Notes under the pieces: generated by a model
Seen by the model: only the letters and a program-made list of their open reading frames with translations
Told to the model about the DNA's origin: nothing
The model's database searches: none
Assembly: GCA_964440605.1 (NCBI GenBank)
Contig: CAYTSW010000033.1
Coordinates: 1-22,919, forward strand
Length of the DNA: 22,919 nt
Source: CAYTSW01 sp964440605
GTDB taxonomy: Bacteria > Planctomycetota > Phycisphaerae > Phycisphaerales > UBA1924
Direction: 5' to 3'
Shown: positions 1 to 8,243 of the stretch, piece after piece
How the letters are laid out: each line of letters starts with the position of its first letter
Position numbering within the stretch: position 1 is the first letter of the stretch
Program-made: the position numbers and the translations under genes

Positions 1-1457
1 GCCGCCGCGTTGATCGCGTCGATCACCGTCTGCACGTTCTGCGCATCGGCCGGCGTCAGGTCCACCACGAACGTCGTCCCGTCCGACAACGTCACCTCGA
101 AATCGTTGTCCAGGTCCGGATCACCCGCCCCGTGCGCAATCTCGACGCCACGCCCGTCGTTGAAGACCGAGAGCGGCGTCGTGACGTCCAGCGACCGGAT
201 CCCGAGCGACGACGCCGCCGTCGACCCGTTCTCCTCGATCGACAGACGCGCCCCCGCCACCTCGTTCACCACGTTGATCCCGTCCCCCGCCTCGTTGACC
301 TCCACCCGCACACCCAGGTCGAGCCGACGGACCTCTTCCCTCAGCCGGGCGATCGTCCACGTGCCGTCGGTGGTGATCGTGCCCGAACGCCCGCCATTCG
401 TAAAGGTGATGTCGCCGAACACCGCCGGGGCTCCCAGGGAGCCCAGGGTCGTGCGGTCGGTCACCGCCGGGTCCAGATCCGTCGCCGGGATGGCGTTGAC
501 CGTCGCGACGTCGGTGTACGTGAAGTTGTCGATGCCCAGCGCACGCGCCGACGCGCCCGCCGGACCATCGGCGAACTCGATCGTCACCGTCGGCCCCGGC
601 GAAGCGATCTGGAGACGATCCGCGCCGAAGCCGACGGTCGTGCCCGCCGCGCCCGCGGGTCCGTTCGTCAGGATCTCCGCCTCGATGATCTCAGCGACGT
701 CCCCCACCGTCTCGGCCGCCGAAAGGTCGGCGGTCAGCTCCGTCGGCGTGCCGCCCACCGTCACCGTGATCGCGATCGAACCCAGCTCGGCGATGTTCGC
801 CATCGGCCCGCGCAGATCGCTCAGCCGCGTGTCGGCCGTCAACGCCGGATCGAGGTCCACGTCCCCCTCCACACGCGCCGAAAGCGAACCCACCGCAAGG
901 TCCGCCGGGATCGTGATCGGGAAGTCCGCGGCATCGCCCAGATCGGTCCGCAGCCCGTCACGATCGCCCACGTAGCGATACCCACCGTAGAACGACTCCA
1001 CCGCCGGCCCGCCCGTCCGGGCGCCCGCAAACAGCGACAGCCCCGCGAAGTCCGAGTTGATCGTCGAGAAGAGCTGCGTGATCGACGACGAGATCACCTG
1101 TGCCTGCTGCGCCCGCGTCGCGGTGTCCGACCCGACGCCCACTTGACTCGACGCGATCGACCGCGCCTCGAGCGCGAGATTCGACAGCTCGCCCAAACGC
1201 GAGTCAATCGTGTTCAGCACGCTCGTCGCGTGGCTCAGGTTCCGCGTGCGCTGGGCGCCGGTCTCCAGATCCGCCTCCACCACCGAGATCAGCGACGCCG
1301 CGATCGGATCGTCGCTCGGCGTGTTCACCCGCTTGAACGTCGACAGTTGCTGCTGCAACTCTACGAGCGAGCCATTCGTCCGCGTCAGCCCGCCCAGCAG
1401 GAGCTGCGACGAAAGAGCGCTCGGCACACGCGTCAGGTTGGCGGGGATCGAGCCCAT
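1..1457 (-). CDS. flgL: Flagellar hook-filament junction protein FlgL (partial, C-terminus outside window)
   Basis: FlgL (HAP3) is the second hook-filament junction protein; it is exported by the flagellar type III system and sits between FlgK and the flagellin filament. About 485 residues are visible and no stop is reached before the left edge. The N-terminus has the flagellin/FlgL D0-D1 pattern: NGSLVELQQQLSTFKRVNTP followed by SDDPIAAS, then a long helical stretch. The middle part (about residues 180-440) is beta-rich with several hook-IN-like segments such as ATTDTRLSDLRG-type and TIARLREEVRRLDLGVRV blocks. The ATG was chosen because GTGAGG lies just upstream and the conserved N-terminus begins right after it. 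It lies 38 bp downstream of flgK in the same operon. With over 485 residues it is much longer than the roughly 300 residues usual for FlgL. Other flagellin-like proteins are possible, but position after flgK favours FlgL. Confidence 0.9.
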   Translation of the reverse strand, partial: MGSIPANLTRVPSALSSQLLLGGLTRTNGSLVELQQQLSTFKRVNTPSDDPIAASLISVVEADLETGAQRTRNLSHATSVLNTIDSRLGELSNLALEARSIASSQVGVGSDTATRAQQAQVISSSITQLFSTINSDFAGLSLFAGARTGGPAVESFYGGYRYVGDRDGLRTDLGDAADFPITIPADLAVGSLSARVEGDVDLDPALTADTRLSDLRGPMANIAELGSIAITVTVGGTPTELTADLSAAETVGDVAEIIEAEILTNGPAGAAGTTVGFGADRLQIASPGPTVTIEFADGPAGASARALGIDNFTYTDVATVNAIPATDLDPAVTDRTTLGSLGAPAVFGDITFTNGGRSGTITTDGTWTIARLREEVRRLDLGVRVEVNEAGDGINVVNEVAGARLSIEENGSTAASSLGIRSLDVTTPLSVFNDGRGVEIAHGAGDPDLDNDFEVTLSDGTTFVVDLTPADAQNVQTVIDAINAA

Positions 1458-1495
1458 CGTGCCTCACTTCTCGCAAAACGCTTGCCAGAACCCGG

Positions 1496-3223
1496 CTACA
1501 CCAGCGAGATGAGCGTGTTCGTCAGGTCGTTGACCAGACTCACGAACCGCGCGGCGCCGCTGTACTGCTGCTGATACGTGATCAGGTTCACCGACTCCTC
1601 ATCCAGCGACACGCCGGACAGCGCCGCCTCCTGCGCCTCGAGGCTCTGACGCACGCTCGAAAGCGACTCGAACCGCGTGATCGCCCCCCGAGCCTTCACC
1701 GCGTTGCGCTCGACGGTCTCGAGCCAGCGATCACTTAGCGACGTGTCGTTGAACGCGTCCAGCCGCAGATCACGCAAACCCGCGATGCCGTTGGCGACGT
1801 GGTTCCCGCCCGCCCCGTCACCCACCACGAGCATCGTCGGATCGTCCAGCAGCTCCTGCCGCACGCCCACGTCCGACGCGCTCGTCCCCTCGAAGAAGGT
1901 GTTGATCCCCAGCACCGCGAGCACGCCCGAGCTGTCGTCCTGGAAGCTCACGTCGTACCCCGCATCCGTCGTCAGTTGCAGCTCGCCACCCGGCGTCAGC
2001 GAGGCGTTGAGGTTCGGGATCGCGTTCAGGTCGGCCACGATGTCCGCCAGCGAGGTGTCGTTCGCCGTCGTCTGACTCCCGGCGTCCACGCCGTTGAGAT
2101 CGATGACAATCTCATGCTCCGACGAGCCCCCGTTCTGGTCGTGCACGACCACCGTGAATGAGCCGTTCTCCGCATAGAAGGGCATGTCCGCGAACGTCGT
2201 GTTCGCCGGGTCGTTCAGCGCGACCGTCTGGTCGGCCACCGGCACCGCGAGATTGCCCAGCAGCGACGTCAGCCGACCCTCCGGCCGACCGCTCGTGTGC
2301 AGACGGTTGACCTGGAAGATGAGCTGGCTCACCACGTCATCCAAATCCTCAAGCGTCGCTTCCAACGCGACGTTCCGCTGCTCGATCAGGGCGCCGATCG
2401 TGCCGGACGTGATGTTCAGGCTCTCCTCGTCCTGGATCGTCTTCACCCGCAGACGCAGCTCGCCCGCGATCATCCGCTCTTCCACTTGCAGCCCGCGGCT
2501 GACCGAGCCCAGCACCACCGGCACCGAATCGATCAGCACATCCACCGACCCGTTCTCGCGCTGCGTCACCGTCACGTCCGCCAGCGACGCCAGCTCGTCG
2601 ATCAGCGCATCGCGCTGGTCCCGCAGCGATCCGTCTTCGCCCTGACCGACCTCCGAGTCCGTAATCGCCTGGTTGAGCTGGGCGATCTCGCCCAACAGGC
2701 CGTCGACACGGTCCACGTTCGCGCGCAGCTCCGTCTCGATGCGTTCACGCTCGCCCAGCAGGTCCGAGCGCAGATTCCGCGCGAAGTTCGCCAGCGACTG
2801 CCCCTGCTGGATCACGCTCGCCCGCGTCGCCGACGACGCCGGGTTGTTCGCCAGCTCGCTGAACGCGTTGAACAGCGATGTCAACTGCGAGGACAAATCC
2901 GCGTCCGTCAGCTCATTGGTCAGAGCCTGGATCGTCTGGCTGATGTTCACCTCGACGTTCGCCGCGGCTTCCTGTGCCAGGCTCGAGCGCAGCCGCGACA
3001 CCAGCGCCGGGTTCACCACCCGACGCACCGCCTCCACGCCCACGCCGTTGCCCAGAAATACGCCCGTGCGCAACTGCGAGCCCGACATCGGATCCAGCAG
3101 GATCCGCTGGCGCGAGTACCCCGGGGTCGCGGCGTTGGCGATGTTGTTGCCCGTGACCTGCAACGCCACCTGGCTCGCGTTCAGCGCGCTCCGACCGATC
3201 AGCAGCGAACTCGTCAGACTCAT
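1496..3223 (-). CDS. flgK: Flagellar hook-associated protein 1 FlgK
   Basis: FlgK (HAP1) is the first hook-filament junction protein, assembled at the hook tip after secretion through the flagellar export apparatus. The 575-residue product starts with the basal-body rod/hook N-terminal signature (SALNASQVALQVTGNNIANA, then TPGYSRQRI at about residues 12-41). A long heptad-rich coiled-coil region follows (about 85-200), then a variable beta domain (about 260-470). It ends with the conserved FlgK C-terminal helix (SLDEESVNLITYQQQYSGAA, then RFVSLVNDLTNTLISLV). Length fits the family. The start ATG is preceded by GGGG and lies 10 bp after the flgN-like stop. Order flgN-flgK-flgL is the usual one, with the FlgN chaperone made just before its clients. 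Confidence 0.97.
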   Translation of the reverse strand: MSLTSSLLIGRSALNASQVALQVTGNNIANAATPGYSRQRILLDPMSGSQLRTGVFLGNGVGVEAVRRVVNPALVSRLRSSLAQEAAANVEVNISQTIQALTNELTDADLSSQLTSLFNAFSELANNPASSATRASVIQQGQSLANFARNLRSDLLGERERIETELRANVDRVDGLLGEIAQLNQAITDSEVGQGEDGSLRDQRDALIDELASLADVTVTQRENGSVDVLIDSVPVVLGSVSRGLQVEERMIAGELRLRVKTIQDEESLNITSGTIGALIEQRNVALEATLEDLDDVVSQLIFQVNRLHTSGRPEGRLTSLLGNLAVPVADQTVALNDPANTTFADMPFYAENGSFTVVVHDQNGGSSEHEIVIDLNGVDAGSQTTANDTSLADIVADLNAIPNLNASLTPGGELQLTTDAGYDVSFQDDSSGVLAVLGINTFFEGTSASDVGVRQELLDDPTMLVVGDGAGGNHVANGIAGLRDLRLDAFNDTSLSDRWLETVERNAVKARGAITRFESLSSVRQSLEAQEAALSGVSLDEESVNLITYQQQYSGAARFVSLVNDLTNTLISLV

Positions 3224-3233
3224 GACGCGGCCC

Positions 3234-3776
3234 CTAGCTCTTCACGTCCAACGCCGAGACCACACGCGGACCAGCGTCCACAGCGCCCTGGCGGCTGTAC
3301 GTCTTGGCGTGGTTCAGATGACGCGACACCGCGCGCAGCAATCCCGTCATGTGCGCCGCCAGCAACTCCGCCGCCGACCGCGACACCTCGTTCACCACAC
3401 GCAGCTCCTCGATCCGCTCCCGCAACCGCGCCACCCCCGCACGCATCCGCTCCCCCTCGTCACCCTCCAGGCGGCTCGCGATCAGCGACATCCGCACCGG
3501 GCCGCTGTCGGCGAGCTCCATCGCCCGACCCAACTCCCGCACCAATCGATCACGCTCGCCATCCAGCTCGGCGATCCGCTGCACCACGAGGCTCTCGCGC
3601 CCGATGCAATCAGCCAGCCGCGAGGCGTCGCTCGCCCGGATCGCCTCCAGACGCTCACGCGCCGTCGCGAGCAGCGCCTCATACGCCTCGTTGAAACGGT
3701 CGAGCACCACCTCGAGCCGCGCGATCGCGGCCTGCATATCGGTCCGGTCGACCGGGCTCGCGGCTGCCATGGTCAT
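3234..3776 (-). CDS. flgN: FlgN-like flagellar export chaperone
   Basis: This 180-residue protein is almost entirely helical and rich in Glu, Arg, Leu and Ala, the composition of the FlgN family of export chaperones. FlgN binds the C-terminal helices of FlgK and FlgL in the cytoplasm and delivers them to the type III export gate. No catalytic motif is visible. Helices run about residues 14-50, 55-92, 104-135 and 136-160. The assignment depends mainly on size, helical content and position directly before flgK, because FlgN sequences diverge strongly. Two ATG codons stand two codons apart; the upstream one was chosen because AGGTG lies about six bases before it. The gene starts 24 bp after the rod-binding protein gene. 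It could also be another small helical flagellar protein. Confidence 0.65.
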   Translation of the reverse strand: MTMAAASPVDRTDMQAAIARLEVVLDRFNEAYEALLATARERLEAIRASDASRLADCIGRESLVVQRIAELDGERDRLVRELGRAMELADSGPVRMSLIASRLEGDEGERMRAGVARLRERIEELRVVNEVSRSAAELLAAHMTGLLRAVSRHLNHAKTYSRQGAVDAGPRVVSALDVKS

Positions 3777-3800
3777 GGGCGCACCTGCTGGACTACGAGG

Positions 3801-4235
3801 TCATCGAGCCGGCGACGACGCATCGCCGGTCTCCGACCGACTTCGCAGATCCCGTGCCAAACGCTCGACCAGCGGCCACTCCGACGCCGACACCACACGC
3901 TCGGCGATCCGAGCATCCAGCATCGAACGGAACTGCGCCTCGTGCTTCCCCGGCTTGAACGGCCCCCACGCCTCGTTCGTCTCACGCAACTGCTTCAGGA
4001 TCGGCTCCACCAACGCCGTCGACACGAACGACCGCGCCGCCTCCACCGCCCGATCACCCTCGGCCTCTCCGGTGGCTTTGGTGGCACCGGTCTCCGACCG
4101 GTGGTTGCTCCCTTCCCCCTGCAACTCCCGCAACACCGCATCAAACCCGCGCGTCAACGCGCGGCTCGCCGACACCGGCGCCAGCACGTCACGCCCGCCG
4201 ACCCCCTGATTGCCCAACGCTTCAAGCCCGCTCAT
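3801..4235 (-). CDS. flgJ: FlgJ-type rod-binding protein, without muramidase domain
   Basis: The product has 144 residues and matches only the N-terminal rod-binding half of FlgJ, a cap/scaffold for rod assembly in the periplasm. The recognisable part is residues 66-116: ARSFVSTALVEPILKQLRET, then FKPGKHEAQFRSMLDARIAE, matching the family pattern of a helix, a short G/P-rich turn and a 'SMLD..IA' helix. The glucosaminidase domain of enterobacterial FlgJ is absent, as is common outside the gammaproteobacteria. Residues about 44-54 (NHRSETGATKA) are encoded by a palindromic repeat at 4080-4103, and RSETG recurs at residues 133-137 near the end. The start codon overlaps the flgI stop as ATGA, indicating translational coupling. 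Family assignment is good; function of the inserted segment is unknown. Confidence 0.82.
   Translation of the reverse strand: MSGLEALGNQGVGGRDVLAPVSASRALTRGFDAVLRELQGEGSNHRSETGATKATGEAEGDRAVEAARSFVSTALVEPILKQLRETNEAWGPFKPGKHEAQFRSMLDARIAERVVSASEWPLVERLARDLRSRSETGDASSPAR
4080..4103. repeat. Palindromic repeat inside flgJ
   Basis: The 24-bp unit has head GGTGGCAC and the hairpin CACCGGTC-TCC-GACCGGTG. It is in frame within flgJ and encodes part of NHRSETGATKA. A related shorter sequence (GGTCTCCGACC) recurs at 3828-3838 near the end of the same gene. Confidence 0.7.
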
Positions 4236-5323
4236 TCGACGATCAACTCCGCGTGCAAGGCACCGATGCGGTGCAACTGCGTAACGATCGCGATCTGGTC
4301 CTCGATCGGCACATCCAGCGTGTCCATCGCCTGCAACAGATCACCCGCCCGCGCCATCCGACGCCCGTCCACCTCCGTCGCGATCAGGGCCGCCGTCCCC
4401 ACCTCCACCCGCGGCGCCTCGGGCGTCGGCTCCACCGGCGGGGTCACCGTCGTCACCACGAGATCCCCGTGCGACACCACCGCCGGCGAAATCTGCACGT
4501 CACCCTGCAGCACAATCGACCCCACCCGCTCGTTCACGATCACCCGCGCCGGCAGTGACAGCAGCGAAGGATCCATCCGGATGTCCAAAATGCTCCCGAT
4601 GAAGTTCGCCGGGTCACGCCGCTCGGGCTCGGGGATCGTCACGACGACGATCTTCTCGTCCAGCGCCTGCGCCACCTCGGCGCCCGAACCGAGCAAGCCT
4701 TGCCGATCCTGATTGATCGTGTTCGCCAGCAGCTTGGTTGTGTTCCACCCGGCGTACTCAGGCCGCACCTGCAAGACCAGCCGAAAGTTCTGATCGACGG
4801 TCTGCATCGTGATGTCGCGCGCCATGCGCAACCCGCCGCGCACACGCCCCGTCGTATCGATCGCGTCCTCCTCAAACGTGATCGGCCCTTCCGCGAAGCC
4901 GTACACGCCCTGCCCGGGAAGCGGCCCCAGCAGCGGCGTGATGAACAATCGCCCGCCCCGCAGACTGCTCGCGTTATTCACCGCCTGCACAAAGACGTCG
5001 TACGTCTCGCCCACCCGCGCCCCCTCGCGCGGCAGCGTCGCGGTCACCATCACCACCGCCACGTTCTGCGCCTCGAGCAGCTCCGCGAGATCCGGGATCA
5101 CGTTCCCGCCCCGCTCGAGCACCCGCGCCATCTGCCGCGCCATCGGCAAGTAGTCCCCGCTGTCGCCCGTCCCCTCCAGACCCATCACGAGCCCGAAGCC
5201 CCACAGGTTCGTCTCGCCCGTCCCGCGCAGCGTGATCAGGTCCTTCACCGTCAACGCCGAAGCGATCGGCGCCGCCAGCATCACCACCAGACCCGCCAGA
5301 ACCGACAACCACACGCGACGCAT
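4232..5323 (-). CDS. flgI: Flagellar P-ring protein FlgI
   Basis: FlgI forms the P ring around the distal rod in the peptidoglycan layer, acting as part of the bushing of the motor. The 363-residue product begins with a Sec signal peptide (basic MRR, hydrophobic core to about residue 22, IASA cleavage region). It then shows the family landmarks: LTVKDLITLRGTGETNLWGF, GLVMGLEGTGDSG, LPMARQMARVLERGG, the NVAVVMVTATLP strand, and a C-terminal end with TPPVEPTP followed by a helical TLDVPIEDQIAIVTQLHRIG segment. Length is typical. It follows flgH by 31 bp, and the stop overlaps the next start. AAAGG upstream may serve as ribosome binding site. FlgI needs FlgA as periplasmic chaperone, which is encoded two genes upstream. 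Confidence 0.97.
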   Translation of the reverse strand: MRRVWLSVLAGLVVMLAAPIASALTVKDLITLRGTGETNLWGFGLVMGLEGTGDSGDYLPMARQMARVLERGGNVIPDLAELLEAQNVAVVMVTATLPREGARVGETYDVFVQAVNNASSLRGGRLFITPLLGPLPGQGVYGFAEGPITFEEDAIDTTGRVRGGLRMARDITMQTVDQNFRLVLQVRPEYAGWNTTKLLANTINQDRQGLLGSGAEVAQALDEKIVVVTIPEPERRDPANFIGSILDIRMDPSLLSLPARVIVNERVGSIVLQGDVQISPAVVSHGDLVVTTVTPPVEPTPEAPRVEVGTAALIATEVDGRRMARAGDLLQAMDTLDVPIEDQIAIVTQLHRIGALHAELIVE

Positions 5324-5354
5324 CCACGCCCGCCTTTCTCTTCCCGACCGCGGC

Positions 5355-6068
5355 TCAGAACGCGAACAACGTGTCGAGCACGCGACTGACGATGCCCTTG
5401 TCCGCCGCTTCCTTCACCCGCCCGGCATGCTGGATGTCCACCCGCAAGTCGTACATCTGGTTCGACAGCACGCTGTTCGCCGCCGTCACGTCCTCCGTCC
5501 GCGCCACGCCCGAGACCAGGATCACCTTCTCCTCGTCGTCCGTGCGCACGGTCGTCCGCGCCTCCAGCAGCAGGTTGCCGTTGGGCTTGACCTCCACCAC
5601 CCGCGCCGTCACCCGCGCCGTCAGCCGATCGTCACGCTCGTACTCGCCCTCGCCCTCGTACCGGTTGTCGAACGACACGCCGACTTCCGGCAAATCGTCC
5701 GTCTGATCACGCCCCTGCTGCAAACGCAACTGCAACAGCTTAATCAGATCGATCGTGCTCGTCACCGAGCCCGACAACTGCGTCCGCTTCTCCGTCTCCA
5801 GCGTCTGCGTGCTCTCGCTGTTCGTGCGCTCGGAGATGATGATCGTGATCAGGTCCTCCGTCTGGAACGACCTCGGCTCGGGAGGCTCCACCGCGTACAG
5901 ACTCACCGACTGCAAGCTCGGCGTCCCGTCCGTCGGCTCCGTCTGGAGCTCCGCCTCGCGATCGGGCGGCGCCGCCGGCTGCACCTGCGTGTACAGACTC
6001 TGCGCCGAAGCCGAAGCCCCCACCACCGCAGCCAGACCGCCAACCGCCAACAACCGTGACCCGTTCAT
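5355..6068 (-). CDS. flgH: Flagellar L-ring protein FlgH, apparently not a lipoprotein
   Basis: FlgH forms the L ring in the outer membrane around the rod. The 237-residue product has an N-terminal signal sequence (hydrophobic LLAVGGLAAVVGASASA, about residues 6-22) and the FlgH core: FQTEDLITIIISERTNSEST, LSGSVTSTIDLI, then YEGEGEYERDDRLTARVTAR, VVEVKPNGNLLLEARTTVRT, and the end segment SNVLSNQ-like NSVLSNQMYDLRVDIQHAGR. In well-studied FlgH the signal ends in a lipobox with an acylated Cys. Here the region reads GASASAQS and the whole protein has no cysteine, so signal peptidase I processing is more likely. The start ATG overlaps the flgA stop as ATGA. The C-terminal 'GIVSRVLDTLFAF' closes the protein as in other FlgH. 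Confidence 0.95.
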   Translation of the reverse strand: MNGSRLLAVGGLAAVVGASASAQSLYTQVQPAAPPDREAELQTEPTDGTPSLQSVSLYAVEPPEPRSFQTEDLITIIISERTNSESTQTLETEKRTQLSGSVTSTIDLIKLLQLRLQQGRDQTDDLPEVGVSFDNRYEGEGEYERDDRLTARVTARVVEVKPNGNLLLEARTTVRTDDEEKVILVSGVARTEDVTAANSVLSNQMYDLRVDIQHAGRVKEAADKGIVSRVLDTLFAF

Positions 6069-7228
6069 CCGTCCGCTCCTTCCGCTCGAGGCGTCTCACC
6101 CGCCGTCGCACGAGCCGTGCCACCAGCCGCCCCACGCCCAGCCTCCACCCCAGCCGGTGGCACGGGCGTCTCGCCCGTGTGTCCTTTCCCCGGTGGCATG
6201 AGCGCTCCGCCCGTGCCTCTCGGTCGATCCGCCGGAGCAATGAGCCGCCCCCGCGCATACGCCCGCGCCGTGAACGACTTCCTGCCGTTTTCCAATCGGC
6301 AGCTCACCACCTCCCCCCGCCGCGCATCGTTCATCGCCCGCGCCACCACCTCCACGCCCACCGACCCGTTGAGCATCAGCACGCGCACCAGCTGCCCCCG
6401 CTCCACCACAATCGGCGGCCGCAGATCGTGCCCACGCAGCAGGTCGCCCTCCTCCAGCCGTCGGGCCGCCTCGTGACCCGGCGCCGTTGCCGGATCGGCC
6501 AGCGTTGTGCGCACGTGGGGCGACAGCCACCGCCGCTCCGCCCGAACCTGCTCCTCGGTCACCGTCTCTCCACGGCGCATGAGCTGCGCCACCACCGCCA
6601 CCGTCGCGCGTACCTGCGCCTCCACGCGCACGTTCCGCTCCTCCACCACGATCCCCTCCGACACCAGCCGAAGCCGCACCACCAGCCGCTCCGACCGAGG
6701 CGACGACAAGGGCTCGATCACCAGCACCCGATCCAGCACCGGCCGCGACAGCAACCCGTCATCTGCGACATCGAACGTGAACCGCGCATCGGCCAGCCCC
6801 ACCCCCAGATGCTGCACCAGCCGCCGAGCGATCGCCGCCCGGATCGTCTTCGCCTCCACCGCATCGGCGCGCACAGGCTCGTCGTCCGGCGTTTCGACTT
6901 CGACCTCCGGCACATCCACCGGCGCCCGCGTGCGCACGGTGCACGTCGAGCCACTGATCGCCAGGCGGCTCGCGTGATCCGCCAGCGCAGCGCGCACATC
7001 CTCGATGCTCACGCGCCGCCACCCCGACTCACCCACACTCCCCGCGATTTCCACCTCTCCCAACGCCTCCGCCGCCGCGCCCTCGAGCATCGCCACGTCG
7101 CGCAGCAGCACCGGCGCGCCGGCGTCCACCAGCGCGCTCGTGCGCAACCGCACCGCGTCCGCGAGCGCTGATGCGCACAACACCAACACCGCCAGCACGA
7201 AGACCCACGTGCGCATGTCCCTGACCAT
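6065..7228 (-). CDS. flgA: Flagellar P-ring assembly chaperone FlgA with repeat-derived C-terminal tail
   Basis: FlgA is a periplasmic chaperone that binds FlgI and is needed for P-ring assembly. The 387-residue product has a signal peptide (about residues 5-24, TWVFVLAVLVLCASALA). A variable region follows, then a SAF/FlgA C-terminal domain at about residues 205-330, recognisable by 'VVAQLMRRGETVTEEQV', 'ARRLEEGDLLRGHDLRPP', 'VVERGQLVRVLMLNGSVGVE' and 'ARAYARGRLI'. Normal FlgA ends near this point. Here 57 more residues follow, low in complexity and including GHTGETPVPPAG, encoded by copies of the dispersed palindromic repeat at 6156-6215. The start ATG was chosen because GGAGG lies seven bases upstream; a second ATG four codons later is possible. 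The stop overlaps flgH, so if the tail is a late acquisition, coupling to flgH has been kept. Confidence 0.92.
   Translation of the reverse strand: MVRDMRTWVFVLAVLVLCASALADAVRLRTSALVDAGAPVLLRDVAMLEGAAAEALGEVEIAGSVGESGWRRVSIEDVRAALADHASRLAISGSTCTVRTRAPVDVPEVEVETPDDEPVRADAVEAKTIRAAIARRLVQHLGVGLADARFTFDVADDGLLSRPVLDRVLVIEPLSSPRSERLVVRLRLVSEGIVVEERNVRVEAQVRATVAVVAQLMRRGETVTEEQVRAERRWLSPHVRTTLADPATAPGHEAARRLEEGDLLRGHDLRPPIVVERGQLVRVLMLNGSVGVEVVARAMNDARRGEVVSCRLENGRKSFTARAYARGRLIAPADRPRGTGGALMPPGKGHTGETPVPPAGVEAGRGAAGGTARATAGETPRAEGADG
6156..6215. repeat. Two direct copies of the palindromic repeat inside the 3' end of flgA
   Basis: Copy one (6156-6179) has head GGTGGCAC and hairpin CACGGGCG-TCT-CGCCCGTG. 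Copy two (6192-6215) starts GGTGGCATG and ends CGCCCGTG, with five differences from copy one that spoil the stem. Twelve bases separate them. In the flgA frame copy one encodes the TGETPVPP motif. Confidence 0.75.
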
Positions 7229-7266
7229 GACGGATCCTCCGTCTTCTCGGCGCCCTCAGCCGCGGC

Positions 7267-8079
7267 CTACCGCCGCAACTGACTGATCGACCGCAGCGTC
7301 TCGTCCGCCGCCCGGATGGTCTGGCTGTTCATCTCGAACGCCCGCTGCGTGCGGATCAGACTGATGAGCTCGAACGTAGGGTCGACGTTCGAACCCTCGA
7401 GAAACCCTGAGCGGATCTGCCCGAACGACTCCGTCGCGGGCTCCCCGATCTGCACCGGCCCCGACGCGCCCGTCTCCGCAAACAGGTTCTCGCCCAACTG
7501 CGCAAGGCCCTGCGGATTGATGAACGTCGCCAGTTGCAGCCGCCCGATCTCCTCGGGCTCCGCCTCGCCGGGGATCTGCACGAACACCGCGCCGTCGTTG
7601 TTGACCTCGATCTGCGTCGCCTCCACCGGCACCTCGATCGGCGGCACCAGCCGCCGCCCCTCCGCGTTCGCCAGCACCAGCTCTCCCTCGCTGTTCGTCG
7701 TGATCGCGCCGAACCGCGTGTACGCGATGCCGCCCTCCGCGCGGTCGTCCTCCACCTGCACCTGGAAGAATGACGAATCGTCGTCGATGTACAGGTCGAG
7801 CGCCCGCCCCGTCGCCAGCGGCGCGCCCTGCGAAAAGTCCAGCTGCGTCCCCGCCACCTTCACGCCCAGGCCCACGAACACACCCGTCGGCCGCTCGTCT
7901 CCGTTGGCGTTCTCCACACCCGGCAGCGCCTTCTCCTGGTACAGCAGGTCCTGGAAGTTCACGCGGCTGGCCTTGAAGCCGTCCGTGTTCACGTTCGCCA
8001 GGTTGTGCGCGATCACGTCCAGCTCCGTGTTCAACGCGCTCAGACCCGACGCGGCGGAATGCAGAGAAACAACGGCCAT
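7267..8079 (-). CDS. flgG: Flagellar distal rod protein FlgG
   Basis: FlgG forms the distal rod of the flagellar axle. The 270-residue product has the rod/hook N-terminal signature (SAASGLSALNTELDVIAHNL, then ANVNTDGFKASRVNFQDLLY), followed by FVGLGVKVAGTQLDFSQG and 'PLATGRALDLYI'. It ends with the conserved FlgG motifs 'IRSGFLEGSNVDPTFELISL' and 'IRTQRAFEMNSQTIRAADE'. Size is close to the usual 260 residues. The ATG is preceded by GGAG at about seven bases. A 164-bp gap separates it from flgF upstream, the longest gap in this operon; no second gene was recognised there. FlgG is distinguished from FlgF by its central motifs and by the intact C-terminal 'MNSQTIRAADE'. Confidence 0.96.
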   Translation of the reverse strand: MAVVSLHSAASGLSALNTELDVIAHNLANVNTDGFKASRVNFQDLLYQEKALPGVENANGDERPTGVFVGLGVKVAGTQLDFSQGAPLATGRALDLYIDDDSSFFQVQVEDDRAEGGIAYTRFGAITTNSEGELVLANAEGRRLVPPIEVPVEATQIEVNNDGAVFVQIPGEAEPEEIGRLQLATFINPQGLAQLGENLFAETGASGPVQIGEPATESFGQIRSGFLEGSNVDPTFELISLIRTQRAFEMNSQTIRAADETLRSISQLRR

Positions 8080-8243
8080 GGCCCGCTCCAGTTCAACAGA
8101 TGGTCAACACGCCCAAGCGCCACACGCCCGCGCGGCTGCACACCGACAAGCCGCGCACCCGCGGCGATTGGTCAGCAAACCTCCACCACACCACACACCG
8201 ATCCCACCGACCATCGCGCGGTCCATGCGCACCGGCCCCCACA

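Noticed and set aside
2673..4712. A 679-residue open frame on the plus strand across flgK to flgI, with several similar ones at 132-1574 and 2297-3694
   Set aside because: These are antisense to well-conserved flagellar genes, rich in Arg, His and Pro, and match no family. GC-rich DNA has few stops, so long shadow frames are expected.
8080..8243. A separate promoter or gene in the 164-bp flgF-flgG gap
   Set aside because: No good promoter boxes, hairpin or ribosome-site-led frame was found apart from the flgG ribosome site.
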